Of a stretch of DNA of 64,000 bases, positions 18,170 to 26,336 are shown piece after piece (positions within the stretch are counted from its first letter, which is position 1; every line of letters starts with the position of its first letter). The DNA lies in contig JAALLF010000007.1 in assembly GCA_011087645.1 (NCBI GenBank), forward strand, positions 1 to 64,000. The letters run 5' to 3'. Source of the stretch: Alphaproteobacteria bacterium. Lineage in GTDB: Bacteria; Pseudomonadota; Alphaproteobacteria; UBA6615. The position numbers were made by a program, and so were the translations under genes. The notes beneath the pieces are model-generated. The model ran no database searches and was not told where the DNA came from. It worked only from the letters and a program-made list of their open reading frames with translations.

Positions 18170-19240
18170 TCATTCCGCGGCGTCAACACCCGGCCCCAGC
18201 AGCTTCTCGTAGCGTTCTTCGAACAGCGCCCAGGCGTCGGGGTTGATCAGCCGCGGCGGGCGTTTGCCGTTGAGCACGTCGATCATCTGTTCAGCCGCCC
18301 ATTGGCCGAGGCGTTCGCGCGCGGTGAAGGTCAGGCCGGCGGTGTGCGGGCTGGCGATGACATTGTCGAGCGAGAGCAGCGGATGGTCGGGCTCGGGCGG
18401 CTCCGGGTCCCAGACATCGAGGCCGGCCGCCTTGATCTGGCCGCCGACCAGCGCTTCGTAGAGCGCCGCCTCGTCATGGATGCCACCGCGCGCGGTGGAG
18501 ATAAAATAGGCGCCCGCTTTCATCTTGGCGAAAGCGGCCGCGTCGAACATGTTGGCCGACAGCTCGGTGCGCGGACAGTGAACCGAAACGTAATCGGCAC
18601 GCGACAGCAATTCGTCGAACTCGACCTTGGTGGCGCCGTAAGAGGCGATGGTCTCGGCGTCGACGAAGGGGTCGTAGGCCAGCACCGGCATGGACAGCGC
18701 GGCGACGGCCATCTTGGTCAAGGTGCTGCCGGTATTGCCAATGCCGATCACGCCCAATGTCTTGCCGGCCACTTCGTCGCCGATAAAGCCCTCGCGGTTG
18801 ACCTTTTCGCCCCGGCGCATCACCCGGTCGGTCTCGGTGATTCGTTTCGACGCGGTCAGGATCAGGCCGAGCGCATGTTCGGCGACCGCCTCGCGGTTGG
18901 CGCCCGACTGGTTGACCACCAGAACCCCGGCGCGGGTGCACGCGTCGACGTCGATAGTGTCGTAGCCCGCGCCGTTGGTCGACAGCAGCAGCAGGTTCGG
19001 GCTGCGCGTCAATAGCGCCTCGCTGCCCCAATATTTCTCCGGGATATTGGCGCGGGTGGAATCGATCTGGTAGGCGTGCGCCGCCGCCATCACCGGGCCG
19101 ATTTCACCCTCCGGACTATCGCTGGTAAAGCCGTGGAGTTCGATATCGGGCTCCGCGCCCACCGTTTCCAGAAACACTGGATGGGCGACCCGGTTGATGT
19201 AATAGACCGTCTTCGACGAATTTAGCGGCGCATCGGCCAT
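18170..19240 (-). CDS. D-isomer-specific 2-hydroxyacid dehydrogenase
   Basis: A 356-residue NAD-dependent dehydrogenase of the phosphoglycerate/glyoxylate/formate dehydrogenase family. The nucleotide motif is TLGVIGIGNTGSTLTK (about 162). The substrate-binding Arg is in STARGGIHDEAAL (about 248), an acidic catalytic partner lies in DPEPPEPDHPLL, and the active-site His is in ASPHTAGLT (about 300). It interconverts a D-2-hydroxy acid and a 2-keto acid. There is no ACT regulatory domain, so it is unlikely to be the biosynthetic SerA. It starts 15 bp after the stop of the preceding beta-hydroxyacid dehydrogenase on the same strand, so they form one transcript. Confidence 0.9.
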   Translation of the reverse strand: MADAPLNSSKTVYYINRVAHPVFLETVGAEPDIELHGFTSDSPEGEIGPVMAAAHAYQIDSTRANIPEKYWGSEALLTRSPNLLLLSTNGAGYDTIDVDACTRAGVLVVNQSGANREAVAEHALGLILTASKRITETDRVMRRGEKVNREGFIGDEVAGKTLGVIGIGNTGSTLTKMAVAALSMPVLAYDPFVDAETIASYGATKVEFDELLSRADYVSVHCPRTELSANMFDAAAFAKMKAGAYFISTARGGIHDEAALYEALVGGQIKAAGLDVWDPEPPEPDHPLLSLDNVIASPHTAGLTFTARERLGQWAAEQMIDVLNGKRPPRLINPDAWALFEERYEKLLGPGVDAAE

Positions 19241-19255
19241 CGTTAATTCCCTACC

Positions 19256-20179
19256 CTACTCAGGCTTGCCGAAGGGCACATCGTCGATACCGTGGCGCTC
19301 TTCCAAGCCCGCCATGCCGCGCAATATCTCGAAGAAGGCCACCGTGTCCTTCTCGCCATAACCCTTCTCATAGGCCATTTGGAGAACTTGCGACCAGGTG
19401 CTGGTCATCAGCATCGGCGCGCCCAGGCGCTGACCCTGCTCAAGCATGAGCCGCGAATCTTTCAGCGAAATCTTGACCTGACCCTGTTTGGCATAATCAG
19501 CGTCGATCATCTTGGGGCCTTTGTCGATCATGGTCTTCGAGCTACAAGCGCCGTCCTGCAGGACTTTCAGCAGGTTGTTGGCCTCCAGGCCGGCCTTCTC
19601 GCCGAGCACCATGCCTTCGGCCAGGGCTAGGCGATTGCCGGCGAGGATGAGGTTGATCACCAGCTTGGTGCGCGCGCCGGAACCCGCTGGGCCCATGAAA
19701 TAGGCGGCGCGGCTGAAGCCGGCGAAATAGTCTTTGCAGGCTTCGAAATCTTCCTCGCGGCCGCCGGCGATGACCACCAGATCGCCCGCCTCGGCCATGG
19801 TGCTAGTGCCACTGACGCAGGAATCCATATAGCGGATGCCGCGTTCGGCCAGGTCGGCGAACAGGGTCTCGGAATCTTCCGGGCGCGCGGTGGTGGTGTC
19901 GCAGATATACATACCGTCGGCCGCGCCTTCGGCGACCCCGTCGGGCCCCAGCAGGACCTGGCGGGCAATATCGCTGGTTGGCAGCGAGGCGATGACGCAG
20001 TCCACGTCCTTCGCCGCTTCGGCTGGCGTATCGACGGGATGACCACCCTGTTCGCGCAGCTGGTCCATCCGCGCGGCATCGACGTCGAAGCCTTGGATGA
20101 TGAATTGCGACTTGCGCATATTGTGAATGAAGGCCTGACCCATCAGGCCCATGCCGACGATACCGACACGTAACGCCAT
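19256..20179 (-). CDS. NAD(P)-dependent beta-hydroxyacid dehydrogenase (3-hydroxyisobutyrate dehydrogenase family)
   Basis: A 307-residue enzyme. It begins GIVGMGLMGQAFIHNMRKS (dinucleotide fold) with an Asp in GFDVD for NAD preference. It has the substrate motif SCVSGTSTMAEAGDL (about 118) and the catalytic Lys in GARTKLVINLILAGN (about 172). It probably works with the 2-hydroxyacid dehydrogenase gene that follows at once on the same strand. The upstream side holds two palindromic repeats, then an FAH-family gene on the same strand. Substrate unknown; the family includes hydroxyisobutyrate, tartronate-semialdehyde and related dehydrogenases. Confidence 0.9.
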   Translation of the reverse strand: MALRVGIVGMGLMGQAFIHNMRKSQFIIQGFDVDAARMDQLREQGGHPVDTPAEAAKDVDCVIASLPTSDIARQVLLGPDGVAEGAADGMYICDTTTARPEDSETLFADLAERGIRYMDSCVSGTSTMAEAGDLVVIAGGREEDFEACKDYFAGFSRAAYFMGPAGSGARTKLVINLILAGNRLALAEGMVLGEKAGLEANNLLKVLQDGACSSKTMIDKGPKMIDADYAKQGQVKISLKDSRLMLEQGQRLGAPMLMTSTWSQVLQMAYEKGYGEKDTVAFFEILRGMAGLEERHGIDDVPFGKPE

Positions 20180-20238
20180 AATCTCTTCCCCCTATTTTTG
20201 TGCCGCCCAATCGTCGGCAAAATTACATTCGAACATAA

Positions 20239-20318
20239 CTCCTCATCCTGAGGAGCCCTTTCGCCTCGCCCTTCTCGCCCTTCGAGACGGCGCTGCGCGC
20301 CTCCTCAGGGTGAGGAAG
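20239..20318. repeat. Dispersed palindromic repeat, long type (CTCATCCTGAGGAG / CTTCGAGAC)
   Basis: The segment runs from CTCATCCTGAGGAG through CCCTTCGAGACGGCG to CTCCTCAGGGTGAGG, so its outer ends pair and an internal arm pairs separately. The same arms recur elsewhere in the window (22731, 28901, 57475, 63524). It is a REP-like element, non-coding. Confidence 0.8.
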
Positions 20319-20335
20319 AATCCAGTTTATAAACC

Positions 20336-20408
20336 ATCCTCATGCTGAGGAGCGAGCGTGCGCGAGCGTCTCGAAGCATGAAGCGAAAAGGCGTCTCGAA
20401 GGATGGCG
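20336..20408. repeat. Dispersed palindromic repeat, long type, second copy in the same gap
   Basis: It contains CTCATGCTGAGGAGCGAG, an internal CGAGCGTGCGCGAGCG arm, GTCTCGAAGCATGA, and then a further GCGTCTCGAAGGATG. It is slightly degenerate compared with its neighbour 18 bp away. Confidence 0.75.
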
Positions 20409-20455
20409 GTCGCTCAATTCATCCTCATAAATACAGTACGTTTTCCGCGCGACCG

Positions 20456-21352
20456 CTATTCGACTTTATTTTCGATGGTGCCGATGGGATCGATGGTGAC
20501 CTTGACCACATCGCCGGATTTCAAGAATACCGGCGGCTCGAAGCCGATACCGACCCCGACCGGGGTGCCGGTGAGGATGACATCGCCGGGCAGCAGGGTG
20601 ATCCCCTCCGATAGGGTCTCGATCAGGGTCGGGATATCGAAGATCAGATCAGCAACTTTTGCGTCCTGTCGCTCCTCGCCATTAACCCAGGTGCGCAGGC
20701 GCATTTCGCGCGCATCGCCGGCTTCATCAGCGGTCAGGATCGCCGGACCCATGGGGCAATAGCCGTCGAGACCCTTGCCGATGGTCCATTGCTTGTGCTG
20801 GTGCTGCAGGGTGCGCGCGGTGACGTCGTTCGACACCGTATAGCCGTAGACATGGTCGAAGGCATTATCCTTGGAAATGCCGCGCCCGCCGGGCCCGATG
20901 ATCACCGCCAGCTCGCCCTCGTAATCGGTGGTGTTGGTCTGGTCCAAATGCGCCGGGATCGGGTCGAACGGCCCGCTCACCGACGTCGTCGCCTTGGTGA
21001 AGATGATCGGATGGTCAGGCACGGCGGTGGCGCCCGAGGTCGCGTCGAAGCCGGAATCGTGGAACTCTTGCGCGTGCTCATGATAGTTGCGGCCGACCGC
21101 GAACGGGTCGCGCAGGGGCGGCCAGTTGGGCGCGTGCAAAGTCACCGCGTCGAGCGCCAACCGCGCCTCGTCGCCGGCGCTATCGACAGCTTTCTGCGCC
21201 GCCGCCAAACCGTCAGCGCCCAGCGCGATAAACGCGTTCATGTCGCCCGGCAGGTCCGGCGCGGCGACCGAAAGATCGGTCAGGGTACCGGCGGCGGGGT
21301 CGATCACCCCCAGCCGCAACTGGCCGTCATGGGAAAAAGTGGCGAGACGCAT
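20456..21352 (-). CDS. Fumarylacetoacetate hydrolase family protein
   Basis: A 298-residue protein with the FAH-fold metal site: Glu residues in TTDYEGELAVIIG (about 140) and Asp in GYTVSNDVTARTLQ (about 170). The C-terminal signature LLPGDVILTGTPVGVG is present. Relatives hydrolyse C-C bonds of acylpyruvates, decarboxylate or dehydrate keto acids, or act on ureidoglycolate and lactone-derived substrates. It is one of three FAH genes in the window. It diverges from the Gfo/Idh oxidoreductase gene and may lead a transcript into the dehydrogenases downstream, though two palindromes lie between. The ATG gives the usual N-terminus MRLATF. Confidence 0.9.
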   Translation of the reverse strand: MRLATFSHDGQLRLGVIDPAAGTLTDLSVAAPDLPGDMNAFIALGADGLAAAQKAVDSAGDEARLALDAVTLHAPNWPPLRDPFAVGRNYHEHAQEFHDSGFDATSGATAVPDHPIIFTKATTSVSGPFDPIPAHLDQTNTTDYEGELAVIIGPGGRGISKDNAFDHVYGYTVSNDVTARTLQHQHKQWTIGKGLDGYCPMGPAILTADEAGDAREMRLRTWVNGEERQDAKVADLIFDIPTLIETLSEGITLLPGDVILTGTPVGVGIGFEPPVFLKSGDVVKVTIDPIGTIENKVE

Positions 21353-21561
21353 AATGTTTTCTTTCTAACTAAGACCGGCAACGATCCGAAGAGGGGCGCT
21401 AAGCGCGCAGCGCGGCTTACTACACTGGGCCAAACGGGCGCAAGAGGCGCCGCCGAAAGGCTGGTATGCCGGGTTCACAGACGCCATGCATCCACACAGA
21501 CGAAACAACCCGCTATAAAGAAGCAACGCGACAACATAACAAGCGCAATAAGGGGCGGAAA

Positions 21562-22695
21562 ATGGCGGATAAAAAGGAACTTGGGCTGGCGGTGGTCGGC
21601 TGCGGCGTGGTCGGGCGCATGCGCGCGACGCTGGCGAAGGATTTCCCCGGCATCGGCTGGATCGGCCTGTCGGACATGAACGAGCCGGTCGGCCACAAGC
21701 TGAAAGAAGATATCGACGCCGACTTCTTCACCAACGATTTCCGCGAATTGATCGCCCGGCCCGAGGTCGACGCGGTGATCGTCGCGACCTCGACCTGGGC
21801 CCATATGGAGCCCACCCTGGCCGCCGTCGAACAGGGCCATATGCTGTTCATCGAAAAACCCCTGGCGACCGACGCCGAGCAGTCCGCCGAAATACTTGCC
21901 GCCATCGAGGCCGCCGGCATCGACGCGGTGGTCGGCTATACCCAACGCTTCCGCCGGCGCTTTCTGGTGGTCAAGGAGCGCATCCAAACCGGCCAGATCG
22001 GCGAGTTTAACTGCGCCGTGGTGCGCGCCTTCATGAACCGCATGGCGCCGACCGGCGAAGTGCGCCTCAGCCAGGACCGCCGGCATCTAACGCCGATGGT
22101 GGTCTCGGGCACCCACAGCCTGGACATGGCCTTTTGGCTGATGGGCGACGCCGGCAAGCCGGTATCGATCTACGCCCGCTCGACGGAAAACGTGATGAAG
22201 GAGCTCGGCACCAAGGACGCCACCTTCGGCGTCTTCACCATGGAAAACGGCTCGATGTTTTCGATGAACATCTGCTGGGCGCTGCCCAAGGAGTGGCCCG
22301 GCGCGGTCTATGGGCTGGAGATCGGTATCGTCGGCACCGAGGGGGTGATCGATATCGAGGACACTCACCGCGACGTCATTCTGGCCACGGAGAACGCGCA
22401 AGGCCCGGCCTATAATCCCGACGGCCTGACCATCGAGGTGGAACGTAACGTCGATTTCCTCACCAGCTTCCCGCCCGGCGACATTCACGACGGCGAATTG
22501 TGGGGCCCGATGCGCGAGGAAACTAATTCCTGGTTCAATCGCATCTATAACGGCAAGAAAACGCCCCACGCCACCGCCGCCGAGGGCCACCGCAATTTGG
22601 TGCTGACCATGGCGATGGATCTGTCGGCCAAACGCGGCGCGGAAGTCAAACTGCCCATCGACCCGGCCGAATTGATGGCCGGCCTCAACGAATAG
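21562..22695 (+). CDS. Gfo/Idh/MocA family NAD(P)-dependent oxidoreductase
   Basis: A 377-residue protein. AAGGGG precedes the ATG at 21562. The N-terminal Rossmann domain has LAVVGCGVVGRMRATLAK (about 8-25). The family signature FIEKPLATD (about 97) holds the catalytic Lys. The C-terminal alpha/beta domain contains VSGTHSLDMAFWLMGD with the conserved His. The family oxidises sugars, inositols and other hydroxy compounds, or handles imines and halides. It is the first gene of a forward unit with the amidase (22859) and the propeller protein (24184), although a palindromic repeat lies after it. Substrate unknown. Confidence 0.9.
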   Translation: MADKKELGLAVVGCGVVGRMRATLAKDFPGIGWIGLSDMNEPVGHKLKEDIDADFFTNDFRELIARPEVDAVIVATSTWAHMEPTLAAVEQGHMLFIEKPLATDAEQSAEILAAIEAAGIDAVVGYTQRFRRRFLVVKERIQTGQIGEFNCAVVRAFMNRMAPTGEVRLSQDRRHLTPMVVSGTHSLDMAFWLMGDAGKPVSIYARSTENVMKELGTKDATFGVFTMENGSMFSMNICWALPKEWPGAVYGLEIGIVGTEGVIDIEDTHRDVILATENAQGPAYNPDGLTIEVERNVDFLTSFPPGDIHDGELWGPMREETNSWFNRIYNGKKTPHATAAEGHRNLVLTMAMDLSAKRGAEVKLPIDPAELMAGLNE

Positions 22696-22730
22696 GCGTT
22701 ACATTCCGAGATAGAGCGTAAACAACTTCA

Positions 22731-22818
22731 CCCTTCGAGACGCCCTTTCACCTCATCCTGAGGAGGGCCGCCAGGCCCGTCTCGAAGGGAGAGGTGAAAG
22801 GGCTCCTCAGGATGAGGT
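22731..22818. repeat. Dispersed palindromic repeat, long type
   Basis: CCCTTCGAGACGCCCTTTCACCTC pairs with the mirrored downstream half (GAGGTGAAAGGGCTCCTCAGG), with an inner CATCCTGAGGAGGGCC and GGCCCGTCTCGAAGGG arm. It separates the oxidoreductase and amidase genes and could fold into a cloverleaf-like RNA. Confidence 0.8.
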
Positions 22819-22858
22819 CGGTGATTGATCGGACGGAACAAGGAGGGGAACGTCAGTC

Positions 22859-24178
22859 ATGACGGACCTACGCGAAGCCGGCCCCGGCGGGCTGAACCTG
22901 CTGAGCGCGATCGAGGCCCGGGCAAAGCTCGACCGGGGAGAGATCACGTCCCAAGCGCTGGTGCGCGACTGCCTGACCCGCATCGCGGCCCGCGAGCCGG
23001 ACCTCGACGCCTGGGCCTTTGTCGACCCGGACTTGGCGCTGGAGCAGGCCCGCGCGCGCGACAATGAAATCTCGCGCGGCCTGCTGCATGGCATCCCGGT
23101 GGGCATCAAGGATATCTACGACACCGCCGACATGCCGACCGAATACGGCACGACGATCTATCCGGGCCACCGCCCGAGCGCCGATTCCACCTGGGTCGCC
23201 GCCCTGCGCGACGCCGGCGCGGTGATCCTCGGCAAGACCCGCACAACGGAATTCGCCAACCCAGTCCCCACGACAACGCGCAACCCCCACGACCTCGACT
23301 GCGCGCCGGGCGCGTCGTCGAGCGGCTCGGTGGCCGCCGTAGCCGACTATATGACGCCCCTGGCGACCGGGTCGCAGACCGGCGGCTCGGTCATCCTGCC
23401 CGCCGCCCATTGCGGGTTATACGGCTACAAGCCCAGCTTCGACGGTCTGCCAACCGGCGGCGTGCGCCACGCCAAACCGTCGATCGACACGCCGGGCCTG
23501 TTCGCGCGTACACTCGACGATGTGGCGCTGATGCGGGCGGCCTCGCTGGGGCAAAGCCCGGCCGCGCTCGATTTGCCGGCCGGCGCCGGCCTGCGGGTCG
23601 GCGTGTGCCGCACCGAATATTGGCCCGAGGCTCTGCCGGAATCGGTCTCGACCCTGGCGAGCGCGGCGGAAATCCTAGCGGCGGCCGGCGCGACGGTCAG
23701 CGACATCGAACCACCGGCCGAGGTTTCCCAGGCGATGGCCGAATTTTCGAATATTTTGGTAACTGAAGATTCTCGCGCGATCGCCATGGAAGCGCGCGAC
23801 CATCTCGATCAACTCAACGAATGGTCGCAAAAAAGCGTCCGTGAGGCCAAGGATGTCAGCCCAGCGCAGTACGAGAACGCTAATGCCGTTGCTGAGGTCG
23901 CCCGCGCGGCCATGACCAAAACTATGGAAGATTTCGACGTGCTGATCACGCCGGCCACCCGGGGCGAGGCGCCGCGCGACCGCGCCAACATGGAACCGTC
24001 ACTGTTCAACCGCATCTGGACATTGATGTACCTGCCGTGCCTGTCCCTGCCGGCGTTCACCGGGCCGTCGGGACTGCCGGTCGGCCTGCAGATCGTCGGG
24101 CGCCGCGACGACGACGAACGCCTGCTCGCCATGGGTCGATGGATCGAGCAACGCATTGCGCAAGCGACAGAGGCCTAG
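22859..24178 (+). CDS. Amidase (amidase-signature family)
   Basis: A 439-residue hydrolase. The catalytic triad is visible: Lys in GIPVGIKDIYDTADMP (about 83), the cis-Ser in PGASSSGSVAAV (about 151) and the nucleophilic Ser in GSQTGGSVILPA (about 177). It hydrolyses a carboxamide to acid and ammonia in the cytoplasm. It resembles the amidase at 59175 closely (shared PDLALEQA and IDTADMP-type stretches), so the two are recent paralogs. The propeller gene starts 5 bp after its stop, an operon pair. CAAGGAGGGG precedes the ATG. The natural amide is unknown. Confidence 0.92.
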   Translation: MTDLREAGPGGLNLLSAIEARAKLDRGEITSQALVRDCLTRIAAREPDLDAWAFVDPDLALEQARARDNEISRGLLHGIPVGIKDIYDTADMPTEYGTTIYPGHRPSADSTWVAALRDAGAVILGKTRTTEFANPVPTTTRNPHDLDCAPGASSSGSVAAVADYMTPLATGSQTGGSVILPAAHCGLYGYKPSFDGLPTGGVRHAKPSIDTPGLFARTLDDVALMRAASLGQSPAALDLPAGAGLRVGVCRTEYWPEALPESVSTLASAAEILAAAGATVSDIEPPAEVSQAMAEFSNILVTEDSRAIAMEARDHLDQLNEWSQKSVREAKDVSPAQYENANAVAEVARAAMTKTMEDFDVLITPATRGEAPRDRANMEPSLFNRIWTLMYLPCLSLPAFTGPSGLPVGLQIVGRRDDDERLLAMGRWIEQRIAQATEA

Positions 24179-24183
24179 GAAAT

Positions 24184-25137
24184 ATGTCTGACACCAATGC
24201 GCGCGCGACACTGCTGGCGACGGTCAAGGAAAATGTCAGCCTGACCGCGCTCGACGGCGACACCGGCGAGATCATCGCGGCGGTCGAAGTCGGCGAGCGC
24301 GGCATCGCCAAGCCCCACGAGCTGACCCTATCGGCCGACGGCGGCCGCGCCTTCGTCTCGCTCTACGGCGACGCCGATTATGGGCCCAATGTGCCGGCCA
24401 ACAAAATCGCCGTGGTCGATCTGGCGGCGATGAACCTGCTCGGCCATATCGACCTCAATCTCTACAAAGGCCCGCACGCGCTGGTCACCGGCGCCGACGG
24501 CAAGATCTGGGCGACGGTCGATCCCAACCGCTGCGTTCTGGTGATCGATCCCGACAGTTGGGAGATCGAGCACACGATCTGGCTGGAAGTGCCCGGCCAT
24601 TTCTTCGCCGCCGCACCCGATGGCGCCACTCTCTATGTCTCGGCCAAGGAATATCCGGTGATCACCGAGATCGACATGGCGGCGCGGGAAATCACCGCGC
24701 GCATTCCGCTGCCGGTCGGCGCGCAGGGCATCCGGGTCTCGACCGACGGCGCGTTGCTCTATGTCGGAGATTTCCACCGCCCCCTGCTCCACGTGATCGA
24801 TTGCGCGGCCCGCAAGGTTATCGAGACCGTGCCATTGACCGGGGTGCCGGGCTGGCCGTTCGTCTCCGGCGACGGCGCCTATGTGGTGGTGACGACCTAT
24901 GACGAGCCGGCCGATCAGGGCTTCGCGGAAATTCTCGACACCGCCGATCTCACCCGCCGGCGGGTGGTCGCGCTGCCGTCAGAACCGTTCCATGTCCTGT
25001 TCACCCAAGATAATCGCCACTTCCACATCGCCCTGGCGAACGGTGACATTCCGAAAATCAGTTTGGAAACGGCGGAGATCGTCGAGGGCGGTTTCCACGC
25101 CGGCGGCACCATGCCCGAAGCGCTGGTGCGGCTCTAG
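24184..25137 (+). CDS. YncE-like beta-propeller protein
   Basis: A 317-residue protein built from repeated blades of the YVTN/NHL kind: HELTLSADGGRAFVSLYG, GPHALVTGADGKIWATVD, GHFFAAAPDGATLYVSAKE, GIRVSTDGALLYVGDF and GWPFVSGDGAYVVVTTYD. There is no signal peptide, unlike E. coli YncE, so it is probably cytoplasmic. The start is the ATG right after the amidase stop. No catalytic residues can be named; propellers of this kind include lactonases and binding scaffolds. Coupling to the amidase suggests it acts on, or senses, the same substrate or product. Confidence 0.8.
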   Translation: MSDTNARATLLATVKENVSLTALDGDTGEIIAAVEVGERGIAKPHELTLSADGGRAFVSLYGDADYGPNVPANKIAVVDLAAMNLLGHIDLNLYKGPHALVTGADGKIWATVDPNRCVLVIDPDSWEIEHTIWLEVPGHFFAAAPDGATLYVSAKEYPVITEIDMAAREITARIPLPVGAQGIRVSTDGALLYVGDFHRPLLHVIDCAARKVIETVPLTGVPGWPFVSGDGAYVVVTTYDEPADQGFAEILDTADLTRRRVVALPSEPFHVLFTQDNRHFHIALANGDIPKISLETAEIVEGGFHAGGTMPEALVRL

Positions 25138-25172
25138 CCTGGGGTCCACTTAGTTAGGAAAGGGCGCCGGGT

Positions 25173-25240
25173 ATTAAACCCTCTCCCAACGGGAGAGGGT
25201 GGCGAGCGTCGGCGAGCCGGGTGAGGGGCTTTGGGGTGAA
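25173..25240. repeat. Dispersed palindrome of the CCCTCTCCC / GGGAGAGGG class
   Basis: CCCTCTCCCAACGGGAGAGGG is a 9-bp perfect inverted repeat with a short loop, followed by GGCGAGCGTCGGCGAGCCGGGTGAGGGG. The same arrangement occurs near 55160-55210. Confidence 0.75.
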
Positions 25241-25338
25241 CCGTCGCGCAAAAGCGCGGCGAAAGTCGCCCCAAAGGTTGTAGTTTAGATTGTTTTTTCT
25301 TCGGTCGGCTTACGCCGCGCCACTGGCGCGACGGTCCG

Positions 25339-25379
25339 CCCTCAGCACCCCAACCCCTCCCCCCAAAAGAGAGGGGCTT
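25339..25379. repeat. Partial copy of the CCCTCTCCC-class palindrome, opposite end
   Basis: CCCTCAGCACCCCAACCCCTCCCC and AAAAGAGAGGGGC form the mirrored end of the repeat begun at 25173. Together they may be one larger element of about 200 bp with a unique centre. Confidence 0.6.
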
Positions 25380-25402
25380 GGCGCTGGTGCGGCTTTAAGC
25401 TC

Positions 25403-26266
25403 TTAGGTCGAACCGATCGGTACTTCGCCGCGCACGCTGGTGCGGTAGACTAGGCGCCGGTGCCGGTCCATGTCGTAAGGCGTCGCGGTATGCAGCGCGC
25501 CGCGATTATCCCAAATCAGTAGATCACGCGCGCGCCAGCGATGGCGGTATTGGAAATTCTCTGTCGTGTAGTCGAATAGCCGCGACACCAGCGCTTTGCC
25601 GTCGGCCGCCTCGTCGCCCTCGACGCCCAGGCAATCGTCTAAGTTCAGATACATGCCCTCGCGGCCGGTCTCCGGATGGATACGCACCAGGGGATGGGCG
25701 ACATCGGGCGTGCGGGCGCGCTGTTCGGCGGTGAGCGGGGTCTTATTGTTGCGGCTTTCGTACAGCTTCAAATAGCTGTAGCGCCCCCTCAAGGGACGCA
25801 GCCGAACCTTTTCCTCATCGCCGAGCGTGTCATAGGCCTTGTACAGGCTGGCGAACAGGGTATCGCCGCCTTCCGGCGGTACTTCCAGGCTATAGAGGAT
25901 CGTGTAAGCCGCCGGCCGCGCCATATAGGTGAGGTCGGTGTGCCAGCCAAACCCCTCCTTGCGGTTGCCCAAGGGGCGTCCGTCTTCGACGATATTGGAA
26001 AGCACGACGATGTCCGGATAACCGGGCAGCGCGAATTGCTGCAAGACATGGGGGTCGGGATCGCCGAACAGGCGGGTGAAGTCGAGCAATTCCTGCAGGG
26101 TCAGGTTCTGGTCGCGGAAGCAGAGCAACTGATTTTCGAAGAGCAACGATTTCACGGCGTCGAGGGAAAGTTCGGCGCCGATCGATTTGGCATCGAGATC
26201 GGCGATTTCGCCGCCCAGATGTTCGCCCAACGGCGTGACTTGGATATCGTGCTCTGCGTTCACCAT
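25403..26266 (-). CDS. TauD/TfdA-family Fe(II)/2-oxoglutarate dioxygenase
   Basis: About 287 residues. The iron triad is clear: His and Asp in GWHTDLTYMARPAAYTILY (about 100) and the distal His in RGALHTATPYDMDRHRR (about 255), followed by Arg for 2-oxoglutarate in LVYRTSVRGE. It hydroxylates an unactivated carbon using O2 and 2-oxoglutarate; relatives cleave taurine, alkyl sulfates or phenoxyacetates. Its N-terminus (VTPLGEHLGGEIADLD) is typical. The start is the ATG at 26266 or the adjacent GTG at 26263, which is better placed behind AAGGGG. It is the last gene of a reverse-strand set with an MFS transporter, an amidohydrolase and a GGT-like gene. Confidence 0.92.
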   Translation of the reverse strand: MVNAEHDIQVTPLGEHLGGEIADLDAKSIGAELSLDAVKSLLFENQLLCFRDQNLTLQELLDFTRLFGDPDPHVLQQFALPGYPDIVVLSNIVEDGRPLGNRKEGFGWHTDLTYMARPAAYTILYSLEVPPEGGDTLFASLYKAYDTLGDEEKVRLRPLRGRYSYLKLYESRNNKTPLTAEQRARTPDVAHPLVRIHPETGREGMYLNLDDCLGVEGDEAADGKALVSRLFDYTTENFQYRHRWRARDLLIWDNRGALHTATPYDMDRHRRLVYRTSVRGEVPIGST

Positions 26267-26336
26267 CACCCCTTGCCCCGTCAACGGTCCCTAACCTGTT
26301 CCGAACCGCGATCGGTATCCTAGGCCATCTTCGCCG

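Noticed and set aside
20239..20408. Possible CRISPR array from closely spaced repeats
   Set aside because: Only two units with internal palindromes, no constant spacer length and no cas genes; the same units occur singly elsewhere.
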